From: an uncultured Lachnospiraceae bacterium
Lineage (GTDB): Bacteria > Bacillota > Clostridia > Lachnospirales > Lachnospiraceae
Assembly: GCA_910585215.1 (NCBI GenBank)
Contig: CAJUDQ010000050.1
Location: 1-19,767 of the forward strand
Length of the DNA: 19,767 bases
Direction: 5' to 3'
Part shown: positions 7,295-15,161 of the stretch, one piece after another
Layout of the letters: every line of letters starts with the position of its first letter
How positions within the stretch are numbered: position 1 is the stretch's first letter
The notes under the pieces: generated by a model
The model's database searches: none
Told to the model about the DNA's origin: nothing
Seen by the model: the letters and a program-made list of their open reading frames with translations, nothing else
Position numbers and translations under genes: made by a program

Positions 7295-8728
7295 ATGAAG
7301 AAAGCAGGAAAAATACTCGCCGGAACAATGCTCGGCGTAATCTTTGCCGGAGCTGTAGGTATTTATTGTTGGCAGTATGATGTAGGAGGTATCCAGAAAT
7401 TTTTTACAGAAGAAGAGACGGAGAGTGGTATCAAACAGCCGAAACTGAAGATACCGGAACAAAAGCTTTATAAGCTTGGACAGGAAGTTGAATGTGATGG
7501 GCTTACATGGACAATTACAAGTGCAGAGATTGTGGAGGATTATAACAGCCTAGATGCATACTATCATGCAAGACCTGAGGGATTGACAAATCCTGAAGAA
7601 TGGGTGAAGAAGAACCATAAAATATATTTTGAGGAAGAGATGAAATTTCTTGTGTTAAGAGCGACGCTTACAAATACTTCACAGGTTCAAAAACAGTATA
7701 ACTGTTCCAAAATGAAGTTCTATAATTCCTATCAGGAGGGAGAGTTTAAGGAACTGCCACTTTATGATTTTTCTTCTGATACTAAATGTGTTTCTGAAGC
7801 AGGAGAGATAAAACAGATAGAAGAAAGTCAGGATTTTTTCTCTGTTGAAAGTGGGGAAACCGTAGAGGTGGAGCATGTTGTGCAGTATTGCGAATATTCA
7901 AACTATGGAGAACGACAGTATATCTATGATTTATACTTGTCTACTTTTTCATTACATCCAGATACAGTATATGATTCAGGAGGAGTTGATAATAAAATTT
8001 GTCTGAATATTGCACCAAAGCATATGGGAATTGACCAGACTGAGCCGCAAAATACTTATGGGGAACAGAGAAATATTCCAGAAATGAAATGCAGGCAGTG
8101 GACAAATCTTGATATGAAAAATTATCAGGAAGAAGGTTATCCGACGTTATATGAAAAGGAGGGTGTTATAAAGGAATTTAAAGAAGAAGTAACAGAAGAA
8201 AATTATCTGTTTGAAAGCTATGGAATAAATACACAGATTTCCAGTACAAAGATAGTAGATTGGGAAACGCTTCCGAAAGATTTTGCAGACAGGGGAGCCC
8301 TGCAGAAAATGGCCGAACGTTATGAACAGGAGTATGGATATAATAAAAATCAGATGAAAATACTGCTTTTGGATATGAATGTGATGAAATCGGTACAAAA
8401 TGAATCAGAACAGCATAAACAGGAGTATGATTCTGTTATTAGTGTTGATTTTTATCCATGGACTTATTTGTACACCAGAGATAACAATGAGAAAAGATGG
8501 GTGTTTGGAACGGCTGATGACTGGATTGTGACAGAAAACAGCACTGAAAGTGGGAGAACCGGTCATATAAATACAGAACGCATAGCAGAAGGACAGAATG
8601 TAGTGTTGCAGGCTGCTTATCTTTTACCGCCGGAAATTTATAATGAGGGAGCATTATATTTTAATGGAGGAGAGTACAAGGATATTGATTATTCTGAACA
8701 GCCGCTACAGAAGATTGTTTTAAAATAA
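7295..8728 (+). CDS. Membrane-anchored extracellular protein, paralog 1 of a tandem family
   Basis: No named function is recognised. From the ATG at 7295 the protein is 477 aa: a short basic start (MKKAGK), one hydrophobic segment (about 7-24) without a lipobox, then a large exported part. Residues about 50-230 (YKLGQEVECDGLTWTITSAE, later FLVLRATLTNTSQ and VESGETVEVEHVVQY) resemble a DUF4352-type Ig-like beta sandwich. A central RQWTNLD motif is followed by a second region containing LPKDFADRGALQKMAERYE, RWVFGTADDWIVTEN and YLLPPEIYNEGALYFNGG, which are shared with both downstream paralogs. The 7295 start is preferred because it aligns with the other paralogs' starts and follows GGAAAG; the frame is open back to ATG 7214 through a 51-bp duplication. 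It follows a two-component system, so regulation by it is possible. Confidence 0.85.
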   Translation: MKKAGKILAGTMLGVIFAGAVGIYCWQYDVGGIQKFFTEEETESGIKQPKLKIPEQKLYKLGQEVECDGLTWTITSAEIVEDYNSLDAYYHARPEGLTNPEEWVKKNHKIYFEEEMKFLVLRATLTNTSQVQKQYNCSKMKFYNSYQEGEFKELPLYDFSSDTKCVSEAGEIKQIEESQDFFSVESGETVEVEHVVQYCEYSNYGERQYIYDLYLSTFSLHPDTVYDSGGVDNKICLNIAPKHMGIDQTEPQNTYGEQRNIPEMKCRQWTNLDMKNYQEEGYPTLYEKEGVIKEFKEEVTEENYLFESYGINTQISSTKIVDWETLPKDFADRGALQKMAERYEQEYGYNKNQMKILLLDMNVMKSVQNESEQHKQEYDSVISVDFYPWTYLYTRDNNEKRWVFGTADDWIVTENSTESGRTGHINTERIAEGQNVVLQAAYLLPPEIYNEGALYFNGGEYKDIDYSEQPLQKIVLK

Positions 8729-8861
8729 GCAAAATATCAAATAAGGAAACAAATAAATAAAGAGATTCATAAATTAAGACCGTATCAGATAAGGAAAGTA
8801 TTAGTATTATAATAAGGGAAAATAACAGAAAATATAAAAACATGAAGGGAAGAGAGAACGT

Positions 8862-9048
8862 GAATTTATAAAAAGGCAGAAAAATGGCTGATATTTGGAA
8901 CTGCTTACAAACTTATTATATTGATGTACAAAGGTCTGTGAAAAGTCAGGTTATTATGCTGTAAACTGCCCCTCTTCTGCTGCTGGAACTATATCAAGAG
9001 GGAGTGTTATATTTTTGCAGCAGAAGATTAGGAAGATATTGATATAAA
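8862..9048 (+). pseudogene. Remnant of a fourth copy of the tandem paralog family (3' end)
   Basis: The 429-nt gap between paralogs 1 and 2 is not random. From about 8862 one frame reads YKKAEKWLIFGTA, matching VYLRKNETEWYLFGTA of paralog 3 and RWVFGTA of paralog 1. Further on, a second frame reads LELYQEGVLYF at about 8983-9015, matching PEIYNEGALYF near the C-terminus of paralog 1, and the following bases still resemble its last codons. Roughly 70% of bases agree by eye over about 65 nt in the second part. The segment between the two motifs is shortened and the frames differ, so this is a decayed C-terminal fragment with deletions. The remaining sequence at 8729-8861 and 9049-9157 shows no gene. 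Confidence 0.65.
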
Positions 9049-9157
9049 AGATAATTGCCTGACCATGGGATTATTAAAATCTTATTTTGAGAATTTTAGT
9101 GATGTTATGGCTGGCAGTTTATTGTTAATATTGATAAAAACAAAAGGAGAATGTATT

Positions 9158-10639
9158 ATGAAAAAGGGGAAAAGGATTTTTGGAGGTATTTTGCTTGCAG
9201 TAGTATTTATTATAATGATAGTTTTATTTTTGCGCCCATATTTGACAAAAGACAAGGAGCCGGAAAGTAAGGAACAGCTTTCCATAAAGCCTCCAAAACA
9301 ATTATATGAACTGAGTGAAGATATGAATATAGAAGGGCTGCTCTGGAATGTTTCCGAGGCTGAATTAACAGAGGATTATGAAAAAATTGATTCTTATTAT
9401 AAGAAAAGGGGATTTCTGCAGAGTCGGGAAGAATATGTAAAAGAATATATAGAGCAGTTTGCAGACAGAGATTTATTTGTGGGTGATATTCGGTATTTTC
9501 GGGTAAAATGTCTTGTAACAAATACTTCAGATACCCCATATAAATTTTCTCCGTCTTCTCTTGCTCCAACTTCTATTATTGGAAATGACATGGTCGGATG
9601 GTATTTTAATAATTATGATGTGAGGATGATTTCTGGTGGAAATGACTCTTTTAAAATAGAAGGCTATAAGCAAAAGATAGGAGAACCTATTGTAACAAAA
9701 TATTATGATATTTTGCCAAAGGAAAGTATAGAACTTGAACTGGTAGGTGAACTGTGTCTGCATGATATTTATTCTACATATGGTTTGCAGTTTTCAAACA
9801 GTAAAAACAGCAAATATGAGCTTTATTTGGTAGGGGAAAATTCTACAAAAAAAATTCATTTAAACATTTCAGGTGAATTTGGTGAAAATAAAATATATCA
9901 GGAAGCAAGAAATATTCAGGAAATGAAAGCTCAAAGCTGGACAAATCTGGAGCAGATGGCATGGCACAGAGAATGGAGAGAAAAAAATAAAATAGAACAT
10001 GGATATCGGCTGGATGAAGAAAGCAGGCCGATAATAGAAACAGAGGAACCAGGGCAGGAGTTTTTAGAACTGCTGAATGCAGGAGTTTCAAATGAAGAAG
10101 TACATTCGGCTTTTTCTTTAGTAACCACATTGAATGATTTTAAAATTACAGAATGGAAAGATATGCCTTCTGATTTTGCAGAGCAGGGAACTCTGAAAAA
10201 AATGGCAGAACGGTATGAAGATATTTACAATTGCCATGAGGAAGAATTAAAGGTGCTGGTTTTGGATTTGAGCTATACCTCAAGTGAACTGGGGCAAATC
10301 GTGATGGATGTTTATAGAAGGGCAATAAATTATTTTTATGGAAGAAGCAAGATTTATGTAAAGGATGAGAAGAATGAACTCTGGCTGTTTGGTGGTGCTG
10401 ACAGCTGGATTGTAACAGAAAACAGCGCGCATCCGGAGAATGTTGGTTCTGTTAATCTGGATATAATGGAGCTGGATGCAGGTATTTCTGTTCGAATGGC
10501 GTACATTCTTCCTCCACAGCTTTATGAGGAATATTCTGCATTGTATTTTACAGGAGGAAGATACGAACTGACCTATGATGAAGAGCAGGTTCCAATGACA
10601 AAAATTGAATTGAATATCGCTCATCAGCAGGTTGACTAA
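9158..10639 (+). CDS. Membrane-anchored extracellular protein, paralog 2 of a tandem family
   Basis: This 493-aa protein has the same layout as the copy upstream: basic start MKKGKR, one membrane helix (about 7-26, ending FLRPYL), then an exported region. The first Ig-like module includes LYELSEDMNIEGLLWNVSEAE and FRVKCLVTNTS. The family motifs QEMKAQSWTNLE, MPSDFAEQGTLKKMAERYEDIY, ELKVLVLDLSY, FGGADSWIVTENS and YILPPQLYEEYSALYFTGG follow in the same order. The ATG at 9158 follows AAAGGAGA; the frame is open back to 9065, but that part has no ribosome binding site and would put 31 residues before the membrane helix. It is longer than the others because of an insertion after the SWTNLE motif (about 273-325). 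Sequence divergence from its neighbours is substantial, so the duplication is not recent. Function unknown. Confidence 0.85.
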   Translation: MKKGKRIFGGILLAVVFIIMIVLFLRPYLTKDKEPESKEQLSIKPPKQLYELSEDMNIEGLLWNVSEAELTEDYEKIDSYYKKRGFLQSREEYVKEYIEQFADRDLFVGDIRYFRVKCLVTNTSDTPYKFSPSSLAPTSIIGNDMVGWYFNNYDVRMISGGNDSFKIEGYKQKIGEPIVTKYYDILPKESIELELVGELCLHDIYSTYGLQFSNSKNSKYELYLVGENSTKKIHLNISGEFGENKIYQEARNIQEMKAQSWTNLEQMAWHREWREKNKIEHGYRLDEESRPIIETEEPGQEFLELLNAGVSNEEVHSAFSLVTTLNDFKITEWKDMPSDFAEQGTLKKMAERYEDIYNCHEEELKVLVLDLSYTSSELGQIVMDVYRRAINYFYGRSKIYVKDEKNELWLFGGADSWIVTENSAHPENVGSVNLDIMELDAGISVRMAYILPPQLYEEYSALYFTGGRYELTYDEEQVPMTKIELNIAHQQVD

Positions 10640-10766
10640 GGGAGTTTTTAAAGAAAGAAAAAAATGATATTTATTGAAGAAAGAGTAAGAAATGGTGATT
10701 TGGTTTTTGTTATAAATAGAACTGCCATTACAAAAATTAGGATTTAAAAAGGAGTATGTTTTTGTT

Positions 10767-12206
10767 ATGGACAAACTGGGAAAGAATTTGGGAGTAATTG
10801 TTCTTGGGGTGTTATTTTTAATTGCTGCACTGATATATGGAAGAAACCGCCTGACAGACAGCAGTGAGGAAGATAAAGACAAAGAAAATGGAACCAGCTT
10901 TCCTTTTGAAAAAATTTATACGGCAGGGGAAGAGGTAATATCTATCAATGTAGTTTGTCAGCTTAATCAGGCGGAATTTTTGAAGGGTTATAAGGAACTG
11001 GATTCTTTTTATCAGAAACGGAGTTATCTTGTGAAGCCTGAAGAATATCTGATGAGAAAATTTGAATTGGAGGGTGTTTTTCCCGAAGATGTTCGATTTA
11101 TTCATTTAAATTTTTCACTGACCAATCATTCTGAAATGAAAAAAATTTTTGTGCCGGATAAGTTGAAATTGACTTCTATTTCAAGCAGTTATGAAAGTTT
11201 GAGTTGGGGAGAGTTTCTTGCCAATGATGGAAGATATCAGATAGAAAAAAAGAATGGCAGTATAGAAAAAGTAGATATTTCGGGAAAAAAGCCGGACTGT
11301 GAAAAAAGTTTGGAAATTTTGTCTATTCTGCCAGAAGAGACAGTGGTAATTGATTTTGTAGGAGAATTTTTGTTATGCAGAAGAGAGGACGGAAAGGATG
11401 ATTCAAATTCTTCTTCGGCTGCTTTTATTGCTGATTTTTTTGAAAGAGGAGATTTATATCTTTCCATATCAGGTCTTGGTACAGAAATCAGTACAGGGCA
11501 GAATCTTCGTGGAGAAAAAATTCGTCTAGATATAAACTGTGAGCCACCAAGGACAGATGCAGTTCAGACAGCAAAGAGCCGAAGCTGGACGAATCTGGAA
11601 CGAAGTAAAAATCAGATACAAAGCTGTTCTTTTAATTCTGTGCAGGAAGAGATGGCATATCCATATACGAGGCTGTTTGACACTTACTTTCAAGATGGAA
11701 ACATGGTATGTGGCTATAAGGAGACAGGGAGGCTTTTAGACTATCAGCTTTTGAACTGGAAAGATTTACCACAAGAGTATATGCAGCAGGGAAATCTGCA
11801 GCAAATGGCAGAACGGTACAAAGACATTTACGAGTATGAAACAGAAGAATTAAAGGTGTTGTTTTTGAATGTAGAATACAGTGCAGAGGTTATTGGAAGT
11901 ACTGATTTACAGAAGCATGCTTTCTATGAAAATAGTATGGTTTATCTGAGAAAAAATGAAACGGAATGGTATCTTTTTGGGACAGCAGATGAATGGAGAG
12001 TAACAGAAAACAGCGCATTTCCTGAAAGAACCGGATTTTTAAGTTCTGAGTGGCTGGCAGACGGGGAAAGCCTTAAAGTGGAATTGATATATATTCTGCC
12101 GCCTGATATATACAGGCAGCAGAAGGAAATATATTTTTTTGGTGGATATCCTCTGGATGTATGGAATATTCCGGTGAATACTCCTGTAACAAAAATTTCA
12201 CTGTGA
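10767..12206 (+). CDS. Membrane-anchored extracellular protein, paralog 3 of a tandem family
   Basis: The 479-aa protein begins MDKLGKNLGVIVLGVLFLIAALIYG, a short start and one hydrophobic anchor, then an exported part. It shares the family motifs in order: KSRSWTNLERSK, LPQEYMQQGNLQQMAERYKDIYEYETEELKVLFL, WYLFGTADEWRVTENS, RTGFLSSEWLADGE and YILPPDIYRQQKEIYFFGG. The first module is the most divergent of the three: the DGLTWTI-type strand is replaced by ISINVVCQLNQAEF. The ATG at 10767 has AAGGAG 12 nt upstream. Its TGA stop lies inside the 3' end of the convergent methyltransferase gene, with a 9-nt overlap and therefore no terminator between them. Function unknown; a surface or envelope role is inferred only from the anchor and Ig-like modules. 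Confidence 0.85.
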   Translation: MDKLGKNLGVIVLGVLFLIAALIYGRNRLTDSSEEDKDKENGTSFPFEKIYTAGEEVISINVVCQLNQAEFLKGYKELDSFYQKRSYLVKPEEYLMRKFELEGVFPEDVRFIHLNFSLTNHSEMKKIFVPDKLKLTSISSSYESLSWGEFLANDGRYQIEKKNGSIEKVDISGKKPDCEKSLEILSILPEETVVIDFVGEFLLCRREDGKDDSNSSSAAFIADFFERGDLYLSISGLGTEISTGQNLRGEKIRLDINCEPPRTDAVQTAKSRSWTNLERSKNQIQSCSFNSVQEEMAYPYTRLFDTYFQDGNMVCGYKETGRLLDYQLLNWKDLPQEYMQQGNLQQMAERYKDIYEYETEELKVLFLNVEYSAEVIGSTDLQKHAFYENSMVYLRKNETEWYLFGTADEWRVTENSAFPERTGFLSSEWLADGESLKVELIYILPPDIYRQQKEIYFFGGYPLDVWNIPVNTPVTKISL

Positions 12207-13073
12207 CCATCTTGCGGAAGCGCCGCATGGAAGTACCAGATGATTGGAAGAGACAGGAAGACCGATTTCAGAGGCTTCTATTGTACCACCATATTGTTTT
12301 ACGATTTCTGTTGACATCATATAGGTAAGAACAGAAGGGGCAAGTCCGGTTGTATAGGAATTAATCAGAAAAAATAAGGGGTTTTTTGATAAAACTTTTG
12401 TGCACAGCTTTATAAATTCATAGAGAGAGTCCTCCAACTTCCACAGTTCTCCCTTTGGACCTCTGCCATAAGAAGGAGGGTCCATAATAATTCCGTCGTA
12501 CTGATTTTTGCGGCGGATTTCTCTTTCTACAAATTTTATACAGTCATCGGTCAGCCAGCGTATCGGTGCATCGGAAAGTTTTGAAGAGTGGGCATTTTCT
12601 TTTGCCCAGTTTACCATGCCTTTTGATGCATCTACATGTGTAACATGAGCTCCGGCAGCCGCAGCGGCAAGTGTTGCTCCACCTGTATAAGCAAAAAGAT
12701 TCAGTACCTTTATCGGTCTGCCTGCCTGTTTTATTTTTTCTGAAAACCAGTCCCAGTTTACCGCCTGTTCGGGAAAAAGGCCGGTATGTTTGAAGCTGAA
12801 AGGTTTCAGGTGAAAGGTGAGTGATTTATAATTTATGGTCCACTGTTCGGGCAAATCAAAAAATTCCCATTCTCCTCCGCCTCTGCTGCTTCTGTGATAA
12901 TGTCCGTTAACAGTATGCCAGGTTTTTAAGGTTTTTTCAGTATTCCATATTACCTGCGGGTCTGGCCGTACAAGGATATAGCTGCCCCATCGCTCCAGCT
13001 TTTCTCCCTCAGAACAGTCAAGCAGTTCATAATCGTTCCAGTTATCTGCAATCCACATATGATTTTTCTCCAT
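12198..13073 (-). CDS. Class I SAM-dependent methyltransferase, RlmI-like (COG1092-type)
   Basis: The 291-aa protein resembles the catalytic part of the RlmI/COG1092 RNA cytosine-C5 methyltransferases. The N-terminal 95 residues form a beta-rich region without an obvious PUA domain. The Rossmann fold follows: FKHTGLFPEQAVNWDW at about 95-109, motif I LNLFAYTGGATLAAA at about 124-138, the acidic motif II in HVDASKGMV near 146-153, and the catalytic-site DPPSYGRG at about 198-205. The likely substrate is rRNA, but the exact base is not readable from sequence. The ATG at 13073 lies about 35 nt from the -10 box of a near-consensus minus-strand promoter. Its stop codon lies within the last codons of the convergent paralog 3 gene. 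A role in modification of other molecules cannot be excluded. Confidence 0.85.
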   Translation of the reverse strand: MEKNHMWIADNWNDYELLDCSEGEKLERWGSYILVRPDPQVIWNTEKTLKTWHTVNGHYHRSSRGGGEWEFFDLPEQWTINYKSLTFHLKPFSFKHTGLFPEQAVNWDWFSEKIKQAGRPIKVLNLFAYTGGATLAAAAAGAHVTHVDASKGMVNWAKENAHSSKLSDAPIRWLTDDCIKFVEREIRRKNQYDGIIMDPPSYGRGPKGELWKLEDSLYEFIKLCTKVLSKNPLFFLINSYTTGLAPSVLTYMMSTEIVKQYGGTIEASEIGLPVSSNHLVLPCGASARWSQ

Positions 13074-13108
13074 TTTCCTGTTTCTTAAATTGATGTAACT
13101 ATAAAATA

Positions 13109-13137
13109 ACTATAACATGGATTGAAAGAGATGTCAA
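13109..13137 (-). promoter_or_regulatory. Promoter of the methyltransferase gene
   Basis: On the minus strand, a perfect TTGACA (13137-13132) and TATAGT (13114-13109) are spaced by 17 nt, about 35 nt upstream of the methyltransferase ATG. Confidence 0.75.
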
Positions 13138-13259
13138 ATTTTAACAGAATAAGAAAAGGCTGGAAAAAGTTAAAAATAAATTTGGGTAGCAAATAGAAGC
13201 ATATTATGGTAAAATGTCGTTAAATGAAGTTTATGGAAATAATCTTTAAGGAGGAAATT

Positions 13260-14096
13260 ATGCAGTTTGGTATTCGATTGCACGATGCAGTGCAGGCACC
13301 TATGGAAGAACGTTTAAAAAGAGTTAGAGAGCAGGGATTTTCCTGTGCGCATGTGGCACTTCCCAGAGTAATGGAAGAGTTTTCAACAAAGGACAGTGCT
13401 TTGACACCGGGATATGCAATGTATTTAAAAAGACTGTTTGACAAAAATGAGCTGGATATCGCTGTGCTGGGGTGTTATCTGAATTTGGCGAATCCGGACC
13501 CTGTACAGCTTAGGGAAATACAGAACAGATATCTTGCAAATATCCGGTTTGCCGCGCATTTAGGTGCAGGAGTAGTAGGAACGGAAACCGGTGCACCGAA
13601 TGTAGAGTACAGGTTTGAAGAAGCATGCTGGTCAGAGGATGCATTGCAGATATTTATAAGGAATTTCCGTCCTGTTGTCCGGTATGCAGAGCAGATGGGC
13701 GTATTGATAGCGATTGAACCGGTAGCAAGGCATATTGTATGCAATCCTGTGCGGGCAAGGCGTGTGCTTGATGAGGTGGCATCGCCAAATCTTCGGATTA
13801 TATTGGACCCTGTAAATCTGCTTGAAATCTATAATTATGAAAAACAGGATGAAATTATAGATGAGGCAATAGAGTTGCTTGGAAAGGATGTGGCTGTGCT
13901 TCATGTAAAGGATTTTGTGATACAAAACGGGCAGCTTGTTTCTGTGGCGGCAGGGCAGGGTCAGTGTCATTGGGACAGAATTATGAAATATATGAAGAGA
14001 GAGAAGCCTTTTATGCATGCTACTCTGGAAGATACAAAACCGGAAAATGCAGTTGAGGCATTGAAATATATTTGGGGAGTATATCAAAACAGTTAA
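13260..14096 (+). CDS. Sugar phosphate isomerase/epimerase family protein (xylose isomerase-like TIM barrel)
   Basis: This 278-aa protein belongs to the AP-endonuclease-2/xylose-isomerase-like TIM-barrel superfamily. It starts MQFGIRLHDA, and repeated beta-alpha units are visible. The expected metal ligands fall on successive strands: E153 in VLIAIEPV, D183 in RIILDPVN, H215 in AVLHVKD and E257 in HATLED, fitting a divalent-metal isomerase or epimerase acting on a small sugar or polyol. The ATG at 13260 has AAGGAGG directly upstream; the longer frame from 13224 lacks such a site. It is monocistronic by appearance, divergent from the methyltransferase, and its substrate cannot be told from the sequence; no sugar transport or catabolic genes are nearby. 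Confidence 0.85.
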   Translation: MQFGIRLHDAVQAPMEERLKRVREQGFSCAHVALPRVMEEFSTKDSALTPGYAMYLKRLFDKNELDIAVLGCYLNLANPDPVQLREIQNRYLANIRFAAHLGAGVVGTETGAPNVEYRFEEACWSEDALQIFIRNFRPVVRYAEQMGVLIAIEPVARHIVCNPVRARRVLDEVASPNLRIILDPVNLLEIYNYEKQDEIIDEAIELLGKDVAVLHVKDFVIQNGQLVSVAAGQGQCHWDRIMKYMKREKPFMHATLEDTKPENAVEALKYIWGVYQNS

Positions 14097-14118
14097 ACAA
14101 ATTTCAAGGAAAATTTGT
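14097..14118 (+). other. Short perfect hairpin after the isomerase gene
   Basis: ACAAATTT (14097-14104) pairs with AAATTTGT (14111-14118) around a 6-nt loop, starting at the base after the stop codon. It has no T-run and an A/T-rich stem, so it is a weak terminator candidate. Confidence 0.3.
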
Positions 14119-14164
14119 ACAATACAGGTATTTGAAAATATATGATTAGACGGAGGATAATTCT

Positions 14165-14767
14165 ATGGATTTTGTGCAGCAAAGGAAGAAAAAAGATAAT
14201 AAAAACACGCTTATATATTCAAAAAGAAATTTGGAAAGTATTAAAAGAAGAAATGCAGTACCTAAAGTAATTCCACGAAACATTCAAAAAAATTCAATGG
14301 GTAATGCAAATAGCCAAGAGAGAAATACAGGGCAGACGATTTCTTTAGGTACAGACTATTCACCTGTGCAATGCTGGCCACCCAAAGAGGGAGATATTGG
14401 TACTTATAAAAAATTATCAAGAGAAGGAGTGGTTGGGGATAATCTTACTCCACATCATATGCCTTCAAGGCAGTATATGGCACAATATGGAGAAACCAGA
14501 GATGACGGCCTTTGTATGAATGTGGATATGCCCAGTCCGGGGACAGGAGGAATCCACAGGCAGACAGCGACCTATGGTTCTAATATGACAGCAGCACAAA
14601 GACAGGATTATCTCAAGATGACACCATATAAGGCTTTAGAGTATGATGTGAATGATTTGGGGACTATTTATCTGGAAGCAGGAAGATTTGAAGAAATGGC
14701 TCCCCGTATTATCGAATTTTCACAAAGGCGCTTGGCAGAACGGCCGGATTTGTTTAAAACACCATAA
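14165..14767 (+). CDS. Orphan protein with a paired-histidine, nuclease/toxin-like C-terminal region
   Basis: The 200-aa protein has no signal peptide or membrane segment. Residues 1-60 are basic and low-complexity (MDFVQQRKKKDNKNT, KRNLESIKRRN), likely disordered. Residues 85-140 hold the striking motifs GVVGDNLTPHHMPSRQYM and GGIHRQTATYG, with D92, H97, H98 and H131 as candidate metal or catalytic residues. The tail (150-198) is helical. This D-x4-HH-P plus HRQTxTYG pattern recalls HH-containing nuclease domains at the C-termini of polymorphic toxins or contractile-injection effectors, but I cannot name the family. CGGAGGATAA lies just upstream of the ATG. It stands alone between the isomerase and the S10 operon, with no adjacent immunity gene. 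The gene is credible; the toxin function is inference. Confidence 0.7.
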   Translation: MDFVQQRKKKDNKNTLIYSKRNLESIKRRNAVPKVIPRNIQKNSMGNANSQERNTGQTISLGTDYSPVQCWPPKEGDIGTYKKLSREGVVGDNLTPHHMPSRQYMAQYGETRDDGLCMNVDMPSPGTGGIHRQTATYGSNMTAAQRQDYLKMTPYKALEYDVNDLGTIYLEAGRFEEMAPRIIEFSQRRLAERPDLFKTP

Positions 14768-14833
14768 AATTATTATTTTTAAGAAATAAACCTGTACAAA
14801 ATAAAAAACATTTCAAAAAAATAGAAAAAATGC

Positions 14834-14862
14834 TTGCATTCTGGGAAAAATTAGTGTATAGT
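14834..14862 (+). promoter_or_regulatory. S10 operon promoter
   Basis: TTGCAT (14834-14839) and TATAGT (14857-14862) are spaced by 17 nt. Transcription would start near 14869 and give a leader of almost 300 nt before rpsJ. Confidence 0.75.
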
Positions 14863-14868
14863 ATTACT

Positions 14869-15161
14869 CGCTGTGACATGATAGCGATGAAGCGTGAGGT
14901 TGCTGCATATGCAGGTTTTCCGTGGAGCGAATGTCAAAAAGCCGGAATATCCGGCTTCAACAAACTGGCGACAAGTCACTGTACCTAATAACATTCCGCA
15001 GTACGCGGGAGTCGTGTGAGTATTTTTTCTATAAAAATAGAAGTAAAGATAGAAAAAATAAATGTATGCTTAATTAGAAAAGTATACGAAACACCCGGCA
15101 GAGTGTACAGTCACCACTTGTTGTGCTTAGTGAAAAGTACGAAAAGGAGGCGACTTTTTTT
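14869..15161 (+). promoter_or_regulatory. Long structured 5' leader of the S10 operon
   Basis: The leader is far longer than a simple 5' UTR and shows several helices. TGACAT (14874-14879) pairs with ATGTCA (14931-14936), closing a domain that contains CTGCATATGCAG. AAGCCGGA (14939-14946) pairs perfectly with TCCGGCTT (14950-14957). GTAC at 14981 can pair with GTAC at 15001, flanked by GCGAC/GTCGT, and a run of six T follows at 15023-15028, so this part could be an attenuator. GTATGCTT (15064-15071) pairs with AAGTATAC (15080-15087). In many bacteria the S10 operon is autoregulated through its leader by r-protein L4, encoded here by rplD. Autoregulation is inferred; no RNA family was matched. 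Confidence 0.65.

Noticed and set aside
7295..7400. Lipoprotein signal in paralog 1 (cysteine in GIYCWQYD)
   Set aside because: The residues before the cysteine (V-G-I-Y) do not fit a lipobox, and the other two paralogs have no cysteine there, so a simple membrane anchor is more likely.
10280..10882. Long minus-strand open frame of 200 codons across the end of paralog 2 and start of paralog 3
   Set aside because: It is antisense to two real genes, has an unusual serine/asparagine/isoleucine-rich composition and no ribosome binding site or recognisable domain.
13632..14087. Minus-strand open frame of 151 codons inside the isomerase gene
   Set aside because: It lies wholly antisense to a well-supported gene and has a composition rich in Cys, His, Ile and Tyr typical of shadow frames.
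14869..15161. tRNA or other standard RNA gene in the leader
   Set aside because: No cloverleaf, CCA end or T-loop consensus is present; the helices fit an mRNA leader directly upstream of rpsJ.
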